Shown here piece after piece: positions 8,588 to 17,762 of a stretch of 64,000 nt of DNA; the stretch's first letter is position 1; each line of letters starts with the position of its first letter. Source of the stretch: Parvibaculum sp. (GTDB lineage: Bacteria > Pseudomonadota > Alphaproteobacteria > Parvibaculales > Parvibaculaceae). Under the pieces are notes generated by a model that had not been told where the DNA came from, ran no database searches, and saw nothing but the letters and a program-made list of their open reading frames with translations. The position numbers were made by a program, and so were the translations under genes. The DNA is taken from NCBI GenBank assembly GCA_031291615.1, contig JARLIS010000031.1:87769-151768 (forward strand). The letters are read 5' to 3'.

Positions 8588-8894
8588 AAATGTCCTGATA
8601 CAGAACACAGAGTGTGTCTGAAGCAAAAAACTGCGTGTGACAGGTAACTAATTGTGACCTTTTTCAGGGGTTACGGGTCCGTCTCGCGTGAGTTGCGAGT
8701 CGATTTTAATGTCGGATTTTAATGTCGGACTGATGCCTAGATGGCACAGGGGGCTAAAAAGCGGAGCTTGCGAGCGGTCAAGAGCGGGAGTCTTGTGGTT
8801 AAAGCCGGGTTACCAACTTTGTCGACGTTACTTTGCGTGTTAATGTGGAGGTGAGTAATCAGGGCCCATGAGTTCTGGCGTAGGGGACTATTTC
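8588..8894. other. Intergenic region with a 13-base tandem repeat
   Basis: This gap of 307 bases separates the export lipoprotein from the secreted repeat protein. It holds the tandem repeat ATTTTAATGTCGG (8703-8715 and 8716-8728) and otherwise no coding sense. GGAGGTGAG at about 8845-8855 could serve a GTG/ATG start at 8868. A separate promoter for the next gene is likely but was not pinned down. Confidence 0.5.
8703..8728. repeat. Two tandem 13-base copies
   Basis: ATTTTAATGTCGG occurs twice head to tail without a mismatch, about 170 bases upstream of the secreted protein gene. It could be a pair of half-sites for a regulator, or a slippage product. Confidence 0.6.
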
Positions 8895-9536
8895 ATGATC
8901 AGGAAGTTTTTGCTCACAACCATGTTGGCAATTTCGGTTGCCGGCGGTGTTGTGGTTTCCGTAGCGCCTGTTGAGGCCGCGGATGCCCAGACGCCGAGCA
9001 TCGGCCAGCAGGTCGCCGCGCTTCTCGCGCAGTACCCCAATGGTGGCGCAGGGCTGGAGGGAGCGATCAGCCTACTGATTTCCGGATCCGCGGATCCGTC
9101 CGCAGCGGCCGCTCAGGTCATTCTTGCGATGCCCGCCACAGCGCCCAGCTCTCAGCTCGCGTCGGTGGGCGACGCGATCAACGGCGTGACGAGCATCACC
9201 GCTTCCAATCTTGAAGCGGCGCTCGCGTCGGCGATCGAAGGTTCGATCGATCCGGTCTCAGCCACGCAGTCGGCGCTGGCGGAAGCGCCTTATCTTGGCA
9301 ACGAGTACCAGGCAGCGCTCGGTCGCGCGCTCGCGACGGCGGTGGCCAATATCGGCGTGTTGAACCCGACCGCGGCGGCGGCGATGCAGTCACTTGTGGC
9401 GAGTTCAAATGTTGATGGCGTGAAGACAGCTTTTGCCGAGCAGCAATCGATTGTCGGGTCGATCAACAATCCGGGTGGCACGCAGCAGAACAGCAATACC
9501 CAGGAGAGTGGACGGCCTGCTGTCAGCCCGAACTGA
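8895..9536 (+). CDS. Secreted Ala-rich protein of unknown function with an internal duplication
   Basis: I do not recognise the family. The protein has 213 residues. It begins with a clear Sec signal (MIRKFLLTTMLAISVAGG, cleavage likely after VEA near residue 28). The mature part is small, Ala/Ser-rich and probably all-helical. Residues 53-71 (GLEGAISLLISGSADPSAA) and 105-123 (NLEAALASAIEGSIDPVSA) are diverged copies of one unit spaced by 52 residues. The tail from about 190 is Asn/Gln/Ser-rich and disordered-looking. Two starts are possible, 8868 and 8895; the second begins exactly at the signal peptide. Lying between the export lipoprotein and the outer-membrane barrel, it may be a periplasmic or surface accessory of polysaccharide secretion. 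Confidence 0.75.
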   Translation: MIRKFLLTTMLAISVAGGVVVSVAPVEAADAQTPSIGQQVAALLAQYPNGGAGLEGAISLLISGSADPSAAAAQVILAMPATAPSSQLASVGDAINGVTSITASNLEAALASAIEGSIDPVSATQSALAEAPYLGNEYQAALGRALATAVANIGVLNPTAAAAMQSLVASSNVDGVKTAFAEQQSIVGSINNPGGTQQNSNTQESGRPAVSPN

Positions 9537-9646
9537 GTTCTGGCGACAGGGCCTTCAGCTGCCACTTCGCATTTGGGCCGTCGCCGGCCCCGAAGTTCAC
9601 GATTGGGCAATTTGGATATTGATCCGAGACTTTTGGAGATGGGACT

Positions 9647-10927
9647 ATGAAGGGCGCCGCTCATTTCAGCCTGCTTGCTGCGGTCATTTCTCTTGTGGGC
9701 ATGGGGGGTGTCGCGCTTGCCGATGACATCACGCCGTCGGCACAGGCCGATTTGCAGGACGCGCGCGGCCAGGGTGTCGCGACGCGGCCGCGGCCGGGCT
9801 ATGACGCGGTCGGCATTCGCGCCGGGAGCTTTATGGTCTATCCGAAGATGGATGTGACCGAGAATTACAACGACAATATCTACGCGACCAATACACAGAC
9901 GAAGAGCGACTTCATCACCACGGTTTCGCCGGACATAACGGTGAATTCGCTGTGGTCGAGGCATGCCCTGAACCTGGACGCCGGCGTCGACAAGTACTGG
10001 TACAATTCCAATACTGGCGAGGACCGGCTCGACTGGCATGTTGAGGGCGATGGCCGCCTCGATATCCTGCGCGACACCAACCTGACCGGTCAGGCGTCCT
10101 ATGCGCAGCTTCATGAAGACCGCGGCCTGCCGACCTCTCCCAGTTCGGCGGCGGAACCCACCGAGTACAAGCTTTTCGCCAGCAATCTTGCCTTCAATCA
10201 GGCTTTCAACCGGATCACGACGAGCCTGATCGGCACTTTCAACAATTACGACTATGATAATGTCGCCAAGATCGGCGGCGGCACGATCGACCAGAGCTTC
10301 CGCAACCGCAATGAATATACCGGTTCGTTGAAGGTCGGCTATCTGGTGTCGCCGGACACCAGCGTCTACGGGCAGGGCACGCTCAACAAGCGCGACTACA
10401 CAGACAATCCGATCGGCGGTCCGAACCGCACGTCGGACGGCTATTCGGCCGTTATCGGCAGCGACTTCAAATTGTCCCGCCTTGCCCAGGGCGGCGTCTT
10501 CATCGGCTATCAGAGCCAGTCTTACGACGATCCCCTGTTCAAGAGCGTTTCGGGTCTCGACTACGGCGCAAACGTCAACTGGTTCGTGACAGCGCTGACG
10601 ACCGTGCGCCTCAACGCTTCGTCGACGATCCAGGAATCGACGATCGTGGGCAACTCCGGTTACAAGGCTCAGGTCGTCGACCTCGGCGCCGACCACGAAT
10701 TGATGCGCAACATAATCCTCAGTGGCGACATCGGTTACGAGAACGACAATTTCAGCGGTATCGGCCGTACGGACAATATTTACTCGGGCAAGGTCGGGGT
10801 GAATTATCTGCTGAATAATTTCTTCGCCATCGGCCTGCATTACGGCATTACCGACCGGAATTCGAATACGTCCGTTAACAGTTACACCCAGAACATCATC
10901 GGGTTGACGCTGCGCGGTCAGTTGTAA
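9647..10927 (+). CDS. Outer-membrane beta-barrel protein (BBP2 family) of polysaccharide secretion
   Basis: The 426-residue protein has a signal peptide (MKGAAHFSLLAAVISLVG, cleavage near VALA-DD). The mature part has alternating hydrophobic/polar strands rich in Tyr, Asn and Asp and ends in a strand closing with GLTLRGQL. PKMDVTENYNDNIYAT near residue 66 is the typical opening of outer-membrane beta-barrel family 2, often found beside Wza/Wzc genes. It likely forms or supports the outer-membrane exit pore together with the short Wza-like lipoprotein. It starts 110 bases after the secreted repeat protein on the same strand. Confidence 0.85.
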   Translation: MKGAAHFSLLAAVISLVGMGGVALADDITPSAQADLQDARGQGVATRPRPGYDAVGIRAGSFMVYPKMDVTENYNDNIYATNTQTKSDFITTVSPDITVNSLWSRHALNLDAGVDKYWYNSNTGEDRLDWHVEGDGRLDILRDTNLTGQASYAQLHEDRGLPTSPSSAAEPTEYKLFASNLAFNQAFNRITTSLIGTFNNYDYDNVAKIGGGTIDQSFRNRNEYTGSLKVGYLVSPDTSVYGQGTLNKRDYTDNPIGGPNRTSDGYSAVIGSDFKLSRLAQGGVFIGYQSQSYDDPLFKSVSGLDYGANVNWFVTALTTVRLNASSTIQESTIVGNSGYKAQVVDLGADHELMRNIILSGDIGYENDNFSGIGRTDNIYSGKVGVNYLLNNFFAIGLHYGITDRNSNTSVNSYTQNIIGLTLRGQL

Positions 10928-11207
10928 TCGGGCGTGTACGTCGGGGTTGTCTGCTTGCTTAACCAATCCCGGTGTACGCTGTTTCCGGTTTATTCTGTCG
11001 CGCCTTGTTCAATCGATTGGATAGCTTCCGGCCGCTGCGCGCGATGAGTGCGCTCCGGCCGGTTGCTGCGTTGTGATGGGGAGCGCATGACGGGCTGTTC
11101 GGCGTCGTGTATCGTCTGCAAGATCGGGAAAACGAGTTGTTACCGGTCTCTTGTCGATAGTGGCGATGAAGCGGACGTGAAACATTGTTTTATATTCGGG
11201 TGAGGCC

Positions 11208-13460
11208 ATGAACGCTCCGCTCCATACACCATCCGCGCCGGAGCGCGACGGTGCGCATCCGGCTCCGTCTCAGGAGTTTGAGGCGCCGGCGATCGACATC
11301 ACGACCATCTTCCGTTTCCTGCGCAGGCGCTGGACCCTGATCGCGGGTGTGGCTGTGGCGCTTACCCTTGTTGCGGGGCTGGTCGTGCTTCAGCTTACGC
11401 CGCGATATACGGCGACGGCCCTTCTGCTTCTCAATCCGCCGAAGCAGAACGTCGTGGATTTCGAAGCCGTTCTCGCCGGGACCGGCAACGATGCGGCGTC
11501 GATCGCGAGCGAAATCGAAATCATTCAATCGAGGGCTCTGGCCGAACAGGTCATAAACAGCCTTGGCCTGATGAACGATCCCGAAATCGCGCCGGTCGAT
11601 GAAACGGCGCTCGGCTCGGGCTTCAATCCGAGAAACTGGATTGCATCGCTCTTCGGCAGCAAGCCCGTCATGTCGAAGGAAGAACTCGACGCGCGGCGCC
11701 TCAACGGCGCGATCGACCAGTTGATCAAGATGGAGACCGTCGATCAGAAATCCCTGACGCGCATTCTCGAAGTTTCCATCACTTCGGAAGATCCCAAGAA
11801 GGCGGCGAGGATCGCCAACGCTCTCGCCGACGCCTATGTCACCGGCCAGATCGAGGCGAAGTTCGAAGCGACCCGCCAGGCCAATGAGTGGCTGGCCAAG
11901 AGGCTCGATGAACTCGGAAAGCAGCTTCAGGAATCGGATCGCGCGGTCGAAATCTACCGCACCGCGAACGGGCTCCAGGCCTCGTCCGGCGTCACGATCA
12001 ACGATCAGCAGCTTTCGGAGTTGAATGCCCAGCTCATTCTCGCGCGCGCCGACAGCGCCGAGAAGCAGGCCAAATACGACCGCGCGCGGCAGATTCTGAC
12101 GGGACACGGGAATATCGAATCCGTCACGGATGTCGTGCAATCGGGAACCATCGGCGCGCTGCGCGGCCAGGAAGCCGAGCTTGCGCGGAGGCAAGCCGAC
12201 CTTTCCACCAAATACGGACCCCGCCATCCCGCCATCCTGAATATCGACGCGCAGCGGCGCGACATTCAGCGCCAGATCGGCGCCGAGGTTCAGCGTATCG
12301 TCGGCAGCATCTCGAATGAACTCGCTGTCTCGAAAAGCCGCGTGAAGGCGCTGGAAGACAGCCTTAACCAGCTTCAGGACAAGGCCGGCCAGAACAATCA
12401 GGCGGCCGTGCGGCTGCGCGAGCTTGAGCGGCAATCGGCGGCGAACCGGACGGTCTATGAATCGTTTCTCAATCGCTTCAAGGAAACGGGTCAGCAGCAG
12501 GATCTGCAGACGGCCGACTCGCGTGTCATCGGGCATGCCATCGAACCTCAGACGGCCTCTTATCCCAAGACGGCCAAGCTTTTGCTTGGAGCGGCCTTCG
12601 TGTCGCTGGCGATCGGCGCAGGGCTCGCCTTCCTTCTCGAGCTTCTCGACAACGGCATTACGACCGCTTCCCGCATCGAGGGGGTGCTGGGCCTGCCGCT
12701 TCTGACCTCGATCCCGCTCATTCCGATGGAGAAGGGCGCCAACGGCAAACCGATGACGCCTCAGGACTATATTCTGCAAAAGCCGCTCTCGGCCTATTCC
12801 GAGGCGCTGAGAAGCCTGAGGAGTTCGCTGGCGCTTTCGAATGTCGACAATCCGCCCAAGGTCATTCTCTTCACCTCGGCGCTGCCGGACGAAGGCAAGA
12901 CGACGACTTCGGTCAGTTTCGCGCGTGCCGCGGCGCATAGCGGATTGAAGGTGCTGTTGCTGGACGGCGATCTGCGGCATCCCTCCGTGCACAAGGCGCT
13001 GACGGGCGCGAAGTCGGTCGAGCACGGCCTCGTCGAAATTCTTGCGGGTCATTGCAGCCTTGCCGACGCCACCGAGCAGGACAGCGCAACCAGCCTCTAT
13101 TATCTCTCGGTCGCCAAGGGCACGGTCAATCCGCCCGATCTCCTCGGCTCGGCGCAGATGCGCCGGCTGGTCGCGCAGTGCCGGGATGCCTATGATCTCG
13201 TCATCATCGACAGTCCGCCGGTGCTGCCGGTCGTGGATGCGCGCGTCCTGGCGCAGCTCGTCGACAAGACCATCTTCGTCGTCCGCTGGGACAAGACGCC
13301 TCGCGAGGCGGCGCGCAATGCGATGAAGGAGCTTCGGCAGTTCAACGCAGACGTGGCGGGCGCCGTGCTGACGCTTGTCGATACGACGAAGCAGTCGAAA
13401 TACGGCTACGGGGATTCGAGCTATTATTACGGCCGCTACAGCCGCTACTACTCGAACTAG
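11208..13460 (+). CDS. Chain-length determinant and tyrosine autokinase (Wzc/ExoP type)
   Basis: This is a 750-residue fused PCP-2a/BY-kinase. The first membrane helix is near residues 44-62, followed by a long periplasmic coiled-coil part with the GNVR-like stretch (about 405-440) and a second helix near 458-480. The cytoplasmic kinase has Walker A in SALPDEGKTTT (about 557), Walker A' in LLLDGDLRHPS (about 585) and Walker B in LVIIDSPPVLP (about 665). The last 20 residues carry eight tyrosines, the autophosphorylation cluster. It controls chain length and export of a Wzy-dependent polymer. The ATG at 11208 follows GTGAGG. No separate Wzb-type phosphatase lies next to it. Confidence 0.93.
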   Translation: MNAPLHTPSAPERDGAHPAPSQEFEAPAIDITTIFRFLRRRWTLIAGVAVALTLVAGLVVLQLTPRYTATALLLLNPPKQNVVDFEAVLAGTGNDAASIASEIEIIQSRALAEQVINSLGLMNDPEIAPVDETALGSGFNPRNWIASLFGSKPVMSKEELDARRLNGAIDQLIKMETVDQKSLTRILEVSITSEDPKKAARIANALADAYVTGQIEAKFEATRQANEWLAKRLDELGKQLQESDRAVEIYRTANGLQASSGVTINDQQLSELNAQLILARADSAEKQAKYDRARQILTGHGNIESVTDVVQSGTIGALRGQEAELARRQADLSTKYGPRHPAILNIDAQRRDIQRQIGAEVQRIVGSISNELAVSKSRVKALEDSLNQLQDKAGQNNQAAVRLRELERQSAANRTVYESFLNRFKETGQQQDLQTADSRVIGHAIEPQTASYPKTAKLLLGAAFVSLAIGAGLAFLLELLDNGITTASRIEGVLGLPLLTSIPLIPMEKGANGKPMTPQDYILQKPLSAYSEALRSLRSSLALSNVDNPPKVILFTSALPDEGKTTTSVSFARAAAHSGLKVLLLDGDLRHPSVHKALTGAKSVEHGLVEILAGHCSLADATEQDSATSLYYLSVAKGTVNPPDLLGSAQMRRLVAQCRDAYDLVIIDSPPVLPVVDARVLAQLVDKTIFVVRWDKTPREAARNAMKELRQFNADVAGAVLTLVDTTKQSKYGYGDSSYYYGRYSRYYSN

Positions 13461-13464
13461 ACCC

Positions 13465-14148
13465 ATGATCGCGGGGCGCGCCACAGCTCTTGCCCGCGCG
13501 CTGCCTCTGCTGGTGCTGGGGCTTGGCCTGATGGCGGCCGCCTTGCCCCGGATTGCCGCCTATGGCTCGCTTCTCGGCCCCGGCGATCTGGCGGATGCCT
13601 GGATGGATGCGCAGCCGCGTCCCGCCGCAGACATCGCGCAATCCTATCGTTTCGCGCTCGCGGTTCTGCCGGGTGAGGCGGCGCTTGGCGAGCGGATGGG
13701 GCAGAAGCTGCTTCGGGCAGGAGACGCGGAAGGCGCCGCTGCGGCGCTTGGCGCGGCGGCTGGCGATGCGCCCAACCGGACCGAGATCTGGTGCGCCCTT
13801 GCGCTTGCCGAGGGGGCGGCCGGCGAGAGCGCCGAAAAGGTCGCGGCGGCCATCCGGCTTTCCTATCTCACAGGGCCTTATTCCGGCGATTGTGCGCCCC
13901 GCCGGACGCGGGCGGCGCTTGCCGGCTGGCCGAACATGCCCGATGACGTGCGCGCGCGTGTGGGCGACGAACTTAGGCTCATGTGGCAGACAGGTTCCAC
14001 GCGCCTCGCCCTCATCGACGAATATCTGGCCGTCGGGTTCGAGGCGCGCATTCTTATCCGGCGCTATGCATTGACCTCGCCGGAGGACATTCAGAGTTTC
14101 AACCGGATGACGCTTGCCACGCTTCGCGCCCGCCGGGGCGGCAGCTAG
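13465..14148 (+). CDS. Membrane-anchored helical protein, unknown role in the polysaccharide block
   Basis: This 227-residue protein has one N-terminal membrane helix (ALPLLVLGLGLMAAALP, about residues 12-28). The rest is Ala-rich and helical, with TPR-like spacing (SYRFALAVLPGEAALGERMG, then EGAAAALGAAAGDAPNRTE). It follows the Wzc-like gene by four bases, so it is surely co-transcribed and perhaps translationally coupled; the ATG at 13465 fits this. It ends overlapping the stop of the convergent ligase gene. Similar small anchored repeat proteins occur beside Wzc/ligase genes in rhizobia, where their function is unknown. A periplasmic scaffold role is only a guess. Confidence 0.75.
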   Translation: MIAGRATALARALPLLVLGLGLMAAALPRIAAYGSLLGPGDLADAWMDAQPRPAADIAQSYRFALAVLPGEAALGERMGQKLLRAGDAEGAAAALGAAAGDAPNRTEIWCALALAEGAAGESAEKVAAAIRLSYLTGPYSGDCAPRRTRAALAGWPNMPDDVRARVGDELRLMWQTGSTRLALIDEYLAVGFEARILIRRYALTSPEDIQSFNRMTLATLRARRGGS

Positions 14149-15578
14149 TTCCGTTCGCTCGACCAGGACTGGCTGACCCCGAAGCCGAGGATGACGGCGT
14201 AGAGCAATGCCACCGCCGGCATTTGCAGGCTGAAATCGACAAGCGAATGAAGCCCCACCAGAACGCTTGCCGCGACCGCCGTTGCGGGGAAGCCTGCATC
14301 GCGCCGGCGCGTCCGCATGCCCTCGACGCATCGCCAGACGAGAAGGCCGATGGCGAGGTTGAGGGCGAGGACGGCGGGCAATCCGAGCTCCAGTGCATTT
14401 TCGAGATAGGTGCTGTGCGCCTTGTCCCAGATCAGCGAATGCAGCCGGTCGGCATTGCGATAGGCGGGAAAAACATCGGCGAAAGTACCGAAGCCGGTGC
14501 CGCTCCAGGGGTCGGAGCGGATGGCTTCGACCACATTGCCGTAGATGACGCTGCGTGCGTCCTCGTCGATGGAGGCGCCCTGCGCGGCGAAGCGGTCGGC
14601 CAGTCGGCCGCCGCCGATGAAGAGGCCGAGCGCGAGGAAGGCCCCGAGCGCGGCGATCGCGACAAGCCTGTATTTCGCGCCGCTGCTACGCCCGCCCTGC
14701 GGCGCCAGCGCAAGGACGAGAAGCCCCACGCCGGTGACGGCGACGCCTGCGCGCGAGGCGGTGAGGAGGAGCGCCAGCAGCAGGAGGGCGGCGCAGATCA
14801 GGTTGAGCCTCAGCCCTGCATAGGACTGATCGAATATCCGGTTGATGCGGCGGCCGAGCGAGCCGCCCGCATTGATCACCTGATGGACGCGTTCAAGTAT
14901 CGGCCTCACGGCGCAGAGAAGCGAAACGCCCGCGAAAGTCGCGAAGGAGTTGCGGTTGACGAAGGTTCCCGTCAAAGAATCCTGATAGGCCCATTTATGG
15001 TACAGGAGCACCCAATTGTTGCCGCTGAGGAATACGAAAAGCCCATAGGCCGCATAGACGCCGCCGATCATCGCGACGGCGTTGCAAGCGGCTCTCGCCC
15101 GTTCGGGCATCCGCGTGAGCTGCATCGCGAGCCAGAAGGCGGCGCCATAGGCAAGAAGCCGCATCAGGCCGTTTACCGTCTCGCCCGGGTTCACCGAAAT
15201 GCTTCCGTGAAGCGGGCGGCCGAGCGCTTCCGCCGCGAGCGGCCAGATCGGGTCGGCCAGCGATGCCGGAACGGGCAGGGCCTGAATGCCGATCCAGGCG
15301 CATACTGCGGCGAAGAGAATGAAGGGCCATCTCACCCGCGCCAGGGACAGGGGAGGCAAGGTTCCGGAATAAAACACGCGCAGCGCGTATAGCGTCGTCA
15401 GCGCGCCGATTCCGAAGGCGAGGAGGGCGGCCGGAAGGGGCCGGTTGCTGGCAAGGGGCAGGGGGGCAAGCGCGACGATGAGGATCAGCCCGCGAAAGAG
15501 CCACCGGTCGGCCGAGGCGCCCGGTGTCACATGTGCGTTGGTGGCGTCCGCTGCGCCTTCTGTCATTCTTCCCTGCAT
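14145..15578 (-). CDS. O-antigen ligase/polymerase family membrane protein
   Basis: This 477-residue protein has about 11-12 membrane helices and one large periplasmic loop. The loop holds NWVLLYHKWAYQDSLTGTF with NRNSFATF, and further on SDPWSGTGFGTFADVFPAYR with SLIWDKAHSTYLENALELG. The H-S-x-Y-L-E-N segment and the G-x-G-x-G-x-F pattern are hallmarks of the Wzy_C/O-antigen ligase family. It would polymerise repeat units or transfer glycan to lipid A or another acceptor in the inner membrane. It is convergent with the gene ending at 14148 (four-base overlap). A second family member is at 20588, so one may be Wzy and the other a ligase. Confidence 0.88.
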   Translation of the reverse strand: MQGRMTEGAADATNAHVTPGASADRWLFRGLILIVALAPLPLASNRPLPAALLAFGIGALTTLYALRVFYSGTLPPLSLARVRWPFILFAAVCAWIGIQALPVPASLADPIWPLAAEALGRPLHGSISVNPGETVNGLMRLLAYGAAFWLAMQLTRMPERARAACNAVAMIGGVYAAYGLFVFLSGNNWVLLYHKWAYQDSLTGTFVNRNSFATFAGVSLLCAVRPILERVHQVINAGGSLGRRINRIFDQSYAGLRLNLICAALLLLALLLTASRAGVAVTGVGLLVLALAPQGGRSSGAKYRLVAIAALGAFLALGLFIGGGRLADRFAAQGASIDEDARSVIYGNVVEAIRSDPWSGTGFGTFADVFPAYRNADRLHSLIWDKAHSTYLENALELGLPAVLALNLAIGLLVWRCVEGMRTRRRDAGFPATAVAASVLVGLHSLVDFSLQMPAVALLYAVILGFGVSQSWSSERN

Positions 15579-15775
15579 CCGCGGCTCCGACTCCCGTTAA
15601 TCGCCCGGTTCCCAACTCGGGCAGTCTACAATAATAATACTCAGCGTCCGAACAGGCGGTTTGCCCATGGCTCCGCTTTGCGTCGGGTCGTCGTTGCCGC
15701 GTATTGGGAAGCCGGGCCTCAGATGATCGGACGTCATGCGATTTCAGGAACGGCCCGCGCCTGCGAGGTGCTGCC

Positions 15776-16777
15776 ATGACGCCGATACGGGGCCGGCGCA
15801 TGTTCCGTTGGCCGCGCAAGCCCGATTGGCGAGGCGTCGCACAATTCGGCGCGGCGTGGATCGGCGTTGCCTATACCGCCTTCGTCCTGATCTGGATCGC
15901 GTTTCGCACGACCACGGGCGAGGAGATCGGCATCGTTCGCTATGCGACCGTGTTCCAGCCATGGATCGCGCTTGGGTGCTTTGCTGTCGCGGGTTTCTAT
16001 TTCTGGCGCCGGGCCTGGTGGGCCGGTCCCCTGCCGCTACTTCTCGCGCTGGTGCTCGGCGGGCCCTATTTCCATCTCTTCTGGCCGTCGAGGGCCGATG
16101 CCCGCGGGCCCGTCGCTTTCACCGCGATGACCTTCAACACATATGGGCTCAACAAGACGCCGGAGGGCGTCGTCCGGATCGTTCTGGCGCAGAAGCCGGA
16201 CATCGCCTTCCTGCAAGAAGTGTCGGCGCCGGATGACGTTGTCGCCGGGCTTCGGGGGCTTTACGGCGGCGCCCAGGTATATTTCGCGCGTGAGCCGTCG
16301 CTCGAACTTCTCGTCGCCAGCCGCTTTCCGCTGACTGCGCTTCCGCCTGTCGAGGGCATACAGAAAGTCGTCGTGCATCTGCCGCAGGGCGATCTCACGA
16401 CCTGGAACCTTCACGGGCCCAAGACCTATTACGGCACGGATTTGCAGTATCGCGTCATCCGCAAGCTCGCCGCCGATGTCGACGCCACCTCCGGCGCGGC
16501 GCTTGCCGCGGGCGACTTCAACGCGACGGAACAGAGCGCCGTCTATTCATATCTCATCGACAGATTGCATGACGCACATGCAGATGCCGGCTTCGGTCTC
16601 GGCGCGACTTTCCCGGCGAGAGGAAGGCGGCTCGGCATATTTCCGGCCATGATCCGCATCGATCACCTCTTCTTCACGCCGCCGCTTGCCGTCCTCGAGA
16701 CTCATGTCGTCGGCGATTCCGGTGGTTCGGATCATTATCCTGTCTATGCGCGGTTCGCCTGGGGGCCAAGTCAATGA
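15776..16777 (+). CDS. Endonuclease/exonuclease/phosphatase-fold protein with membrane anchor
   Basis: The protein has 333 residues. Three membrane helices fill residues 22-110. An EEP domain follows: FTAMTFNTYGLNKTPEG, the acidic IAFLQEVSAPD (Glu near 147), LAAGDFNATEQS (Asp/Asn near 245) and GGSDHYPVYARF (Asp-His near 320). All catalytic motifs are present. Membrane-anchored EEP proteins of this type occur in glycan loci and may be phosphodiesterases acting outside the cytoplasm, but the substrate is unknown. The ATG at 15776 follows GCGAGGTG. Its stop overlaps the start of the next gene (ATGA at 16774), so the two are coupled. Confidence 0.82.
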   Translation: MTPIRGRRMFRWPRKPDWRGVAQFGAAWIGVAYTAFVLIWIAFRTTTGEEIGIVRYATVFQPWIALGCFAVAGFYFWRRAWWAGPLPLLLALVLGGPYFHLFWPSRADARGPVAFTAMTFNTYGLNKTPEGVVRIVLAQKPDIAFLQEVSAPDDVVAGLRGLYGGAQVYFAREPSLELLVASRFPLTALPPVEGIQKVVVHLPQGDLTTWNLHGPKTYYGTDLQYRVIRKLAADVDATSGAALAAGDFNATEQSAVYSYLIDRLHDAHADAGFGLGATFPARGRRLGIFPAMIRIDHLFFTPPLAVLETHVVGDSGGSDHYPVYARFAWGPSQ

Positions 16778-17739
16778 GCGCCGAAGCCGGTCTGGGGTCC
16801 GTGCCCAAGCTTTCCATCATCATCATCAGCTACAATACGCGCGAGATGACGCTTGCCTGTCTGCGCTCCGTATTCGCGGAGACGCGTGACGTGCCGTTTG
16901 AAATCATCGTGGTGGACAATAATTCCCCCGACGGATCGGCCAAGGCGATCGCGGAGGCGTTCCCGAATATCCGCCTCATGGCGGAGCGCGACAACCATGG
17001 TTTTGCGCTGGGAAACAACATCGCCGCGCGCGAGGCGAAAGGCGAGTTCCTGCTTCTGCTCAATCCCGACACAGTCGTTCTCGACCGCGCCATCGACAGG
17101 CTGATGGGTTTTGCCGCCGAAAGGCCGCAGGCGGGCATCTGGGGGGGACGGACGGTCTTCGCTGACGGGTCCCTGAACCCCGCCTCCTGCTGGCAGCGCA
17201 TAACGCTCTGGAATCTCGTCTGCCGCGCTTCGGGGCTCGCCGCCATCTTTTCCGGCAGTGAATTTTTCAATCCCGAGGCCTTTGGCGGGTGGCAGCGCGA
17301 CAGCGTGCGGCAGGTCGATATCGTCTCGGGATGTTTTTTCCTGCTGCGCCGCGAGCTATGGGAACGGCTCGGCGGCTTCTCGCCGGAATTTTTCATGTAT
17401 GGCGAAGAAGCCGATCTCTGCCTGCGGGCGCGCGCCTTCGGCGTCAGGCCGCACATCACGCCTGAAGCGACGATCATTCATTATGGCGGAGCATCCGAAA
17501 CGGTGCGTGCCGACAAGACGGTCCGGCTTCTCAAGGCGAAGGTGCATCTGATCCGCCGCCACTGGTCTCATTTTGCGAGCCGCTTCGGCGTTTTGCTGTT
17601 GGCGGCATGGCCACTTTCTCGCCTGATCGCGCTATCCGTTCTCTCCCGCCTTCGCCCCACCGCGCCCCGCACCGAGAGCCTCGAGACATGGAAGAAGGTC
17701 TGGGCCTCTCGCGATGAGTGGCTCAGGGGATACGCCTGA
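16774..17739 (+). CDS. GT2 glycosyltransferase (rhamnosyltransferase-like)
   Basis: This is a 321-residue family 2 glycosyltransferase. It opens LSIIIISYNTREMTLACLRS, then has VVDNNSPDGS, the LLLNPDTVV nucleotide/metal region, and IVSGCFFLLRRELWERLGGF with GEEADLCLRA. That last part is the acceptor-side signature common to WbbL/RfbN-type rhamnosyltransferases. It probably adds a sugar (rhamnose is plausible given rfbABCD) to the lipid-linked repeat unit on the cytoplasmic side. It is coupled to the EEP protein by an ATGA overlap and convergent with the flippase gene 24 bases downstream. Confidence 0.88.
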   Translation: MSAEAGLGSVPKLSIIIISYNTREMTLACLRSVFAETRDVPFEIIVVDNNSPDGSAKAIAEAFPNIRLMAERDNHGFALGNNIAAREAKGEFLLLLNPDTVVLDRAIDRLMGFAAERPQAGIWGGRTVFADGSLNPASCWQRITLWNLVCRASGLAAIFSGSEFFNPEAFGGWQRDSVRQVDIVSGCFFLLRRELWERLGGFSPEFFMYGEEADLCLRARAFGVRPHITPEATIIHYGGASETVRADKTVRLLKAKVHLIRRHWSHFASRFGVLLLAAWPLSRLIALSVLSRLRPTAPRTESLETWKKVWASRDEWLRGYA

Positions 17740-17762
17740 GGTAGCAGATACTGGTTGCTTCT

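Noticed and set aside
11190..13484. Minus-strand frame of 764 codons opposite the Wzc-like kinase
   Set aside because: Antisense shadow of a gene with clear Walker motifs and tyrosine tail.
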